Positions 57,803 to 64,000 of a stretch of 64,000 nt of DNA are shown one piece after another (positions within the stretch are counted from its first letter, which is position 1; each line of letters opens with the position of its first letter). Position numbers and translations under genes: made by a program. This stretch comes from an uncultured Bacteroidales bacterium. Its GTDB lineage: Bacteria > Bacteroidota > Bacteroidia > Bacteroidales > Paludibacteraceae. The notes below the pieces were generated by a model. It searched no databases. It was not told where the DNA came from and saw only the letters and a list, made by a program, of their open reading frames with translations. The stretch is taken from NCBI GenBank assembly GCA_900321605.1, contig ONWR01000010.1, positions 1 through 64,000 on the forward strand, written 5' to 3'.

Positions 57803-59380
57803 ATGAAAGCAACTATGAATAATTCCTTATCCTTCCGTTTCGGGTGGGTTGGAGTAGGGCTGATCGCCCTGTGTACCCTCTTCTCTTCGTGTGAGAAGAA
57901 ATCCGAACCCGAGCAGAAAAACTGGGACGGTACTACCACTTATTTTGCCTCCTCTGATGAGAAACAGGCTACCACCTATTATGCGCCTTACACCGGTTTT
58001 GTAGGTGATCCGATGCCTTTCTTTGATGCCAATACACGTACTTTCAAGGTACTGTATCTGCAGGAGTATCGTCCGAACCAGACGACTTTCCACCCCTTCT
58101 GGGGAATCGAAACCACCGGTGCGGCAAACTACAACCCATTGAGTCAAGTGCTCCCTACCGGTTCCGCTACCGAGCAGGATGCGCACCTCGGTACCGGTTG
58201 TGTGGCATACAGCGAAGCAGAACACCTCTATTACATCTACTACACCGGCGAAAAGGAGATGCCCAAAGCCGGAGAAGATGTGCAAGTGGTGATGAGAGCT
58301 ACCTCACGGGACTTCAAGACGTGGACCAAAGATCCGCTCTTCCGTCTCAGAGGCGTGGAGAACGGATATAGCGCACAGGACTTCCGTGACCCCTGTATCT
58401 TCTTTGCCGATAACCTCTGGCACATGATTATCTCTACCCGTGTGGGAGGCAAAGGAAACCTCGTGGAGTACACTTCGCCTGACCTCAAAGATTGGACCCA
58501 TGTCGGTATCTTCATGCCTATGATGTGGGATCGTTTCTACGAGTGCCCCGATATCTTCCAAATGGGTGATTATTGGTACCTCGTCTATAGCGAACTATCC
58601 TACGGTAAAGGCAAAGAGTGGGGACGACATGTGCAGTATTTCAAAGGACATACCCTCTCCGACCTCAAAGCTTGTACCGTAGGCGATGCCGGTATCTGGC
58701 CGGATGACCATGATGGCTTCCTTGATAGCCGTGGTTTCTACGCCGGTAAGACCGCTACCAACGGTACCGACCGGTATATCTGGGGATGGTGTCCTACACG
58801 CGAAGGAAAAGATAACACCAAAACCAACCCCGAAGGAGAACCCCAATGGGCTGGTTCCTTGGTGGCACACCGTCTGGTGCAACATGCCGACGGCTCACTC
58901 ACTCTCGGCGAAGTACCTGCTATCAAAGCCAAGTACAATAGCATACAACCGGTCAAGGCGATGATCAAAGAGGATACCTATACCCTCTACAGCCGACTGG
59001 GCTACCATAACCACCTCTCCCTCACCGTGGAGACTGCCGGTAAGTTCGGTTTATCGTTCGTACGTGGCTCCGATAGCCAGAAATGGTACACCTTGGTGGT
59101 TAATCCCGAGGACAATGATGCGAAACGAAAGATCAATTTCGAGGAAGAGGGACCCAAAGGCATGGGTTTCATCGGTGCTATCGACAGCTATATGTTCAAT
59201 AAGCCAGCTGATAATATCTACCATATCGATATCTATACCGATAACTCTGTGCTCGTGATGTATATCAACGATTGTCTCGCTTATACCAATCGTATCTATG
59301 GTATCGCCCGTAACTGCTGGTCTGTCAACAACTACGGCAACGAAATCAAAGTATCCAATATCCAACTCAAACAATATTAA
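57803..59380 (+). CDS. GH32-like surface lipoprotein, divergent type
   Basis: 525 aa. Lipobox FSSC (Cys 30). Five-bladed propeller with the GH32 key points in altered form: nucleophile Asp 69 in GDPMPF instead of NDPNG, Asp 196 in FRDP, acid/base Glu 247 in YECPD. A beta-sandwich domain follows (LSLTVETAGKFGLSFVRG, YHIDIYTDNSVLVMYIND). In levan-type loci the equivalent position holds an endo-acting surface enzyme that makes the oligosaccharides taken up by SusCD. A paralogue follows at 59428. Confidence 0.82.
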   Translation: MKATMNNSLSFRFGWVGVGLIALCTLFSSCEKKSEPEQKNWDGTTTYFASSDEKQATTYYAPYTGFVGDPMPFFDANTRTFKVLYLQEYRPNQTTFHPFWGIETTGAANYNPLSQVLPTGSATEQDAHLGTGCVAYSEAEHLYYIYYTGEKEMPKAGEDVQVVMRATSRDFKTWTKDPLFRLRGVENGYSAQDFRDPCIFFADNLWHMIISTRVGGKGNLVEYTSPDLKDWTHVGIFMPMMWDRFYECPDIFQMGDYWYLVYSELSYGKGKEWGRHVQYFKGHTLSDLKACTVGDAGIWPDDHDGFLDSRGFYAGKTATNGTDRYIWGWCPTREGKDNTKTNPEGEPQWAGSLVAHRLVQHADGSLTLGEVPAIKAKYNSIQPVKAMIKEDTYTLYSRLGYHNHLSLTVETAGKFGLSFVRGSDSQKWYTLVVNPEDNDAKRKINFEEEGPKGMGFIGAIDSYMFNKPADNIYHIDIYTDNSVLVMYINDCLAYTNRIYGIARNCWSVNNYGNEIKVSNIQLKQY

Positions 59381-59427
59381 CCCCTTATACGGTACAGGCG
59401 GCTGATTACCGCCTGTGCTGACACGTT

Positions 59428-61035
59428 ATGAAAAGAATATTACCTATAATATTCCTTTGTTGCAGCCTCGCAGGCATGGCTTCCGAAGGTTTTTACTACC
59501 AACCGGCGAACGGCTGGTGTGGGGACCCGATGCCGTTTTACGATGTGCAAAACCAACTCTTCCGGGTATGTTATCTGCAAGAGTTCCGTCCCAATGACTA
59601 CGCTACCTATCACCCTGTTTATGCTTTGGAAACGGAGGATATGGTGCATTATACCGAGTTGGGCGAAGTGCTGCCTACCGGTGACAGATGGGCGCTGGAT
59701 GCCGCTATCGGTACCGGTTCAGTAATTTGGTGCGAGGCGCAGCAGAAGTATTATTTTTTCTATACCGGTAATAAGTTCCAACCCGGTCAGGACGAGTGCG
59801 GTCAGGTTGTGCTATCCGCTACTTCGACCGATGGCGTCTCTTGGACGAAAACCAATTTCCGGCTCGATGGCGCAGCGGGGTATTACTACCGCAATGATTT
59901 CCGTGACCCGGAGGTGTTCCTCGGCGAGGACGGCAAGTATCATATGCTGGTAGCAACCGGCAAGAACGGGCGTAACGTACTGGCGCATTTCACCTCCACC
60001 AATCTCGTGCAATGGACGGACAGAGGCGTATTTATGAACACCCTCTGGGATCGTTTCTACGAGTGCCCGAATGTCTTTAAGATGGGCGACTGGTGGTATC
60101 TCGGCTATAGCGAGTTGCATCGAGAGATACGCCGCGTGCAGTATTTCAAAGCCCGCACGTTCGAAGGCTTGGCGGCTTGTACGGCGAACGATACACCCGT
60201 TTGGCCTGATAACCATGAGGGCTATCTGGACAGCCGCGGGCTTTATGCCGGTAAGACCGCTTCGGATGGCACCAACCGCTATCTGTGGGGATGGTGTCCC
60301 ACACGCCGCGACAATAACAATACAGCCGTTAATAACGACAACGGAGAACCCGATTGGGCAGGCTCGCTCGTGGCGCACCGCCTGATACAGCATGCCGACG
60401 GTTCGCTTACCTTGGGAGAGATAGAGAGCGTGCATAATTGGTTTAACGACGATGTACCGGTATCTGCTACCTCCGCTTCGCTCGGCGAAGGAGCTTCGCT
60501 TGATCTGCCCGCGTTAAGCGACAAAGTGCATCTCTCTTTCACCGTCACAGCGAGCTCCGCACAAACGAAATTCGGTGTCTCCGTAGCCAAAGAGAGTTGG
60601 TCGGGACGTTTTTACTCCATTATCGTCAATCCCGAAGCAAACAACATGGCGAAGGTGAACTTCGAGCAAGAGGGACCCGACGCGATGGGCTTCATCCCCT
60701 ATATAGACGGCTATTTCTTCGCGCAGCCTGCCGACCGCGTCTATCATATAGACATCTATATTGACCGCTCGGTGCTGGTGATGTATATCAACGACAATGT
60801 GTGTTACACCAACCGTATATACGGCCTCTCCGGCAAGCCTTGGACAATCCGTTGCTATGACGGATCGGTGCAGATAACCAATATCCGGCAGCTGTATCAT
60901 GATCCGAATATCGTCAGTGCCATAGATGAGGTGGTCAATAAATCGCAACGACAGGAATACAAACGCCTCGAGAATAGCAACATCGTTATCTACCGCGGTC
61001 ATGATAAATACACCATTACAGGTCAAAAACTATAA
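59428..61035 (+). CDS. GH32-like secreted protein with C-terminal tail, divergent type
   Basis: 535 aa. Cleavable signal (LPIIFLCCSLAGMAS), no lipobox. Asp 33 in GDPMPF, Asp 160 in FRDP and Glu 212 in YECPN match the paralogue at 57803 throughout. Unlike it, this copy ends with a 25-residue tail (YKRLENSNIVIYRGHDKYTI then TGQKL) of the kind found at the end of secreted Bacteroidales proteins, so the two enzymes are probably sent to the surface by different routes. Confidence 0.82.
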   Translation: MKRILPIIFLCCSLAGMASEGFYYQPANGWCGDPMPFYDVQNQLFRVCYLQEFRPNDYATYHPVYALETEDMVHYTELGEVLPTGDRWALDAAIGTGSVIWCEAQQKYYFFYTGNKFQPGQDECGQVVLSATSTDGVSWTKTNFRLDGAAGYYYRNDFRDPEVFLGEDGKYHMLVATGKNGRNVLAHFTSTNLVQWTDRGVFMNTLWDRFYECPNVFKMGDWWYLGYSELHREIRRVQYFKARTFEGLAACTANDTPVWPDNHEGYLDSRGLYAGKTASDGTNRYLWGWCPTRRDNNNTAVNNDNGEPDWAGSLVAHRLIQHADGSLTLGEIESVHNWFNDDVPVSATSASLGEGASLDLPALSDKVHLSFTVTASSAQTKFGVSVAKESWSGRFYSIIVNPEANNMAKVNFEQEGPDAMGFIPYIDGYFFAQPADRVYHIDIYIDRSVLVMYINDNVCYTNRIYGLSGKPWTIRCYDGSVQITNIRQLYHDPNIVSAIDEVVNKSQRQEYKRLENSNIVIYRGHDKYTITGQKL

Positions 61036-61048
61036 AAGATATGAAACT

Positions 61049-63955
61049 ATGAAACGAAACTGTTTATTACTTACTATGATTATCGGCTTGACATTCACTT
61101 GTCATGCCAAAGTAGCATTATTGGTTGTGGGAGACTCAGATGCAGACACTGCTCTCCCGTTTGATGGGTATTGGACAGGGTCAGAAAATAACCCTGTGCT
61201 GTCTCCTGAACAGGCAACCTATACTTGGTTTAATAACTCTTATACAACTTCTCAGGATAAAACCCGTATCTTGATAGGTAGTCTGCAAGCAGCCTCATCG
61301 TCAGTACCGGAGGATGTAGATGTACTTTGGATTAATCTGGATAGAAATGAACATGATATCAGTTTTAATAGTTGGGAAACTCAGTACTACGACAACATAT
61401 TTAATAGTAATGTAGTGACTGCTTTGAGCAACTTTGTAAAGCGTGGAGGAAACCTGTTGCTAACCAAACAAGCAGCACGTATTGTTACGATGATAGGACG
61501 AACAGCTTCATATCCGACTTGTGGAATATCGTGGATACAAAAGGAAAATCCGGGCCCCAAGACAGCTTACACCCAAAAAGTTGTCTCCGCGCATAAGATA
61601 TTTGCTGATACAGGCGAGGATCCCGACTATAATCTGGTCAGTACTTATTATCCGACATTTCGTGAGAGTTTGTGGGATAATCTGACTACGGACGAAGCTC
61701 GTTCTACCTTTGAAACAGATAATACTTGCAAGATATTAGGATACAACGATAACGATAATACGAAAGCAGGAATCGTGGAGTTTTACCCTGAGGGCGATTA
61801 CAAAGGCACTGTTCTGGTCATAGGTGTATTCGGGTATCAATGGTGTCCGGATGCAGAAACTCCTGTCAATACTTACTTAGACAATGTGAAACAGTTAACC
61901 CAAAACGCCTTGGATTATCTGACGGAAACGTCGGAGTTAACTGTTTCTACCCCATCTGCCAATCCGGTTATCTGCGCACAAGAGGACATCAACGTCTCAG
62001 GAGACTATCTCACGCCGGTATCCTATGCCACCACGAATGCAAACGTAGCCAATATCAATGAAACCGGACATATTTATTATAACCATTTCGGGGAAGTGAT
62101 CTTCACAGTCCATGCAGAAGGCGATGGTATCCATATTCCGAAGAATACGGTTTCCGCCTCAGTCACCTGTACTGTCACCGGCGGTGCTCCTGCGCCATTT
62201 GCCTATGTGCTGCCTTACTCGCTGCATGTGGTTTCCGAACATACCTACGATGACAGTTCCAATGGCAATATACCGGACTATCTGTCAGCCAAATGGTTCT
62301 ACGACACGTATGTAGTCCCAGGCAAAGGCTGTTTTATCCGGCCGACGGATTACAGCGACGAGGCGGCTATCCCTTCTGTCATCAAAGTGCTTTGGGTACA
62401 TAACGACCATGTGGGGCAGGTGTCAGACAACTATAGAAACGACTTGGGATATAACACAAGTACAAGTACTTTTCCTTTCCTGGATGCCTTGCGGGCATTC
62501 ATCAATCGTGGTGGCAACGTATTCCTCTCCAAACAAGCTACGCGTCTGGTAGGCGATCTTGAGAGGTTGGGAGCCACCGTCTATCCCTCTTTTGGAAACG
62601 GCGAGTATTCAAATCAAGCTGTTAATTGGGGAATAAAGAATAAGTTCTTCGGTACATTAGGAAGCGAAACCTATGATCTCAGTACGCACCCGGTATATAC
62701 CACCCCTAATAACCTAGGCGGAAACCCGCAACTGATAGATGCAGCCGACCATACTTGGCGAACGAATAATAACTGTATATTGTTTGATGAAAAGACCTAT
62801 AATACCGAGGAAGGATATTCGAGTTACCAAACAACACAGAACTGCCGTCTGTTGGGGTGTTGGGACAATTCCGGTACAAACTATCAAGGAGGCGTGTTCG
62901 CGGAGTTTTATCCGCAAAGTCCGGGGCAAGGCACGATTATCATGTTAGGTGCTGCGGCTTACCAATGGACCTGCGGAGAGAAAGATGCTTTATTGGGAAA
63001 CGTACACGAGAACGTGAAGAAACTAACCCAAAACATATTGGAGTATCTTGCTCCGGTGATAGTAACCCAACCGGGTACCGAGATACCTTCTACGGTTAGT
63101 AATCTCATTATCTATCAGGGCGGTTCGGTATCCAATACCGGGAATATTACAGTGACCAATTCTATTACCTATATCCGTCCGGCAGTAGGCGGTGCCGCAA
63201 GCAACGAATTGGGACATTGGTACACCTTCTGCCTCCCATTCACCCCCTCGCATTGCTATGTGTATGAGGAGGGCGACCAAGATTACGAGATCAATTCGGT
63301 CTATCTGTCAGGTGCAGAAGGAGAGACCGAATCCAATCCTTTAGGCCCCGGCAGTTTTTACTTGCAGACCTTTGCCCCGCCCGCAGGTTGGGCGTATATA
63401 GGCGGAGAAGGTAAACCGCACAAAGATGAACCGTATATCATCAAGTTTCTCAATGCTACGGAGGACAACGGCAAGGGAAGCGATTTAGCTGCGTATTTTA
63501 CAGACAATCCGACCATTATGTTTGTCGGCGGTCCGCAGGGTATCAGCGGAACAGACGACGGCACAGGCGGGACGCCTAATGGGGATTACTCCTATCATGT
63601 CAATCACACCCTGCGGAAATTAACGATGAGCCATGTCTATCCGCTTAATACCGCTACGAATATGTTTGAGTATGACTACGGTGGTCCGTCTGAAATCATG
63701 CCGTTTGAATGCTATATCAAGGCCTCCACTCCGGCATTGGCGGCGGCTCGTCCGCGATTTGCCATCGGGCGCGGTGCGCAGCAGGGAACGGAGATCACAA
63801 CGGCGGTGGAGACGGTGGCTGCACCGCTGCAACCGTTGCGCATCTATGACATCACGGGACGGCTGTTCCATACCGGCAATGAACCCCGGCAACTACCGCA
63901 AGGCATATGGATTGTCCGTCAAGGAGAAAAGAACCGAACCATTGTTGTACCCTAA
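61049..63955 (+). CDS. Large secreted protein with two DUF4960-like domains and a type IX sorting tail
   Basis: 968 aa from ATG 61049. Signal CLLLTMIIGLTFTCHA. First DUF4960-like domain about 20-290 (LLVVGDSDADTALPFDGYW, LSNFVKRGGNLLLTKQAARI). A Big2-like unit follows at about 300-380 (YATTNANVANINETGHIYY), then a second DUF4960-like domain at about 385-675 (LRAFINRGGNVFLSKQATRL). A beta-rich region comes next, and the end is typical of type IX secretion type A (LRIYDITGRLFHTGNEPRQL, PQGIWIVRQGEKN). Likely a released or surface-attached fructan-binding protein of the locus. Confidence 0.82.
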   Translation: MKRNCLLLTMIIGLTFTCHAKVALLVVGDSDADTALPFDGYWTGSENNPVLSPEQATYTWFNNSYTTSQDKTRILIGSLQAASSSVPEDVDVLWINLDRNEHDISFNSWETQYYDNIFNSNVVTALSNFVKRGGNLLLTKQAARIVTMIGRTASYPTCGISWIQKENPGPKTAYTQKVVSAHKIFADTGEDPDYNLVSTYYPTFRESLWDNLTTDEARSTFETDNTCKILGYNDNDNTKAGIVEFYPEGDYKGTVLVIGVFGYQWCPDAETPVNTYLDNVKQLTQNALDYLTETSELTVSTPSANPVICAQEDINVSGDYLTPVSYATTNANVANINETGHIYYNHFGEVIFTVHAEGDGIHIPKNTVSASVTCTVTGGAPAPFAYVLPYSLHVVSEHTYDDSSNGNIPDYLSAKWFYDTYVVPGKGCFIRPTDYSDEAAIPSVIKVLWVHNDHVGQVSDNYRNDLGYNTSTSTFPFLDALRAFINRGGNVFLSKQATRLVGDLERLGATVYPSFGNGEYSNQAVNWGIKNKFFGTLGSETYDLSTHPVYTTPNNLGGNPQLIDAADHTWRTNNNCILFDEKTYNTEEGYSSYQTTQNCRLLGCWDNSGTNYQGGVFAEFYPQSPGQGTIIMLGAAAYQWTCGEKDALLGNVHENVKKLTQNILEYLAPVIVTQPGTEIPSTVSNLIIYQGGSVSNTGNITVTNSITYIRPAVGGAASNELGHWYTFCLPFTPSHCYVYEEGDQDYEINSVYLSGAEGETESNPLGPGSFYLQTFAPPAGWAYIGGEGKPHKDEPYIIKFLNATEDNGKGSDLAAYFTDNPTIMFVGGPQGISGTDDGTGGTPNGDYSYHVNHTLRKLTMSHVYPLNTATNMFEYDYGGPSEIMPFECYIKASTPALAAARPRFAIGRGAQQGTEITTAVETVAAPLQPLRIYDITGRLFHTGNEPRQLPQGIWIVRQGEKNRTIVVP

Positions 63956-63966
63956 CGAAAGGAAGA

Positions 63967-64000
63967 ATGATGAGACCCATTGTATTATCCCTGCTTCTGA
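63967..64000 (+). CDS. Start of a further exported protein of the fructan locus
   Basis: ATG at 63967 (or 63970) begins MMRPIVLSLLL, the start of a signal peptide, 11 bp after the preceding stop. The rest lies outside the window. Confidence 0.55.
   Translation, partial: MMRPIVLSLLL

Overview
The window comes from a member of the Bacteroidota, most likely the order Bacteroidales. The evidence is the promoter form (TTTG, a 20-bp spacer, then TAnnTTTG) before at least fourteen genes, a complete SusC/SusD polysaccharide utilisation locus, a C-terminal tail typical of type IX secretion, several Bacteroidales-type lipoproteins, and a TonB-domain protein of the Bacteroidota kind. I cannot name the genus.

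Layout. 0-1.7 kb: a lipoprotein cut by the window edge, a 180-bp imperfect palindrome, and a minus-strand operon of toxin-antitoxin type (DUF3791, DUF3990, DUF3791-like, a DUF4160 remnant, DUF2442). 1.7-3.3 kb: an accessory patch with its own promoter, a structured RNA candidate and an orphan gene family. 3.3-35 kb: mostly core genes. These are a TonB-domain protein, an M16 protease, an LtaS-like sulfatase-fold enzyme, paired lipoproteins, HPF, an O-methyltransferase, Lrp/AsnC, TrpS, a FadL-like porin, a 235-nt structured RNA candidate, lumazine synthase, aspartate kinase, a YitT protein, a sugar-nucleotide block (nucleotidyltransferase, GalE, ManA), RsmD, a Rel-family synthetase lacking both its HD and ACT ends, RecR, a TonB-dependent receptor, GroEL/GroES and MenG/UbiE. 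35-37.3 kb: an outer-membrane protein, then tRNA-Glu(CTC) beside two copies of its own 3' end, three terminators and an AraC remnant. 37.3-46.2 kb: an accessory island with a single-chain restriction-modification enzyme, a HicB-like antitoxin without HicA, several unknown small genes, and a small phage-like lysis set (holin-like protein, DUF5675 protein, small lipoprotein) without structural phage genes. 46.3-64 kb: a fructan utilisation locus.

The fructan locus reads as one pathway. A membrane sensor-regulator (periplasmic sugar-binding domain, membrane helix, AraC-type DNA-binding domain) precedes a GH32 lipoprotein, an MFS sugar transporter, a fructokinase, SusC, SusD, a DUF4960 surface binding protein, two divergent GH32-like proteins and a large double-DUF4960 protein with a C-terminal sorting domain. 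Paired direct repeats overlap the promoter of the GH32 gene and are the likely regulator sites.

The most unusual property is repeat structure. Short tandem repeats of 7 bp (also 8 and 16 bp) fill many spacers directly before start codons, and some lie inside genes in frame. Separately there are two families of dispersed hairpin elements whose stems differ between copies but stay paired, and three divergent promoter pairs that share one palindromic -33 region.
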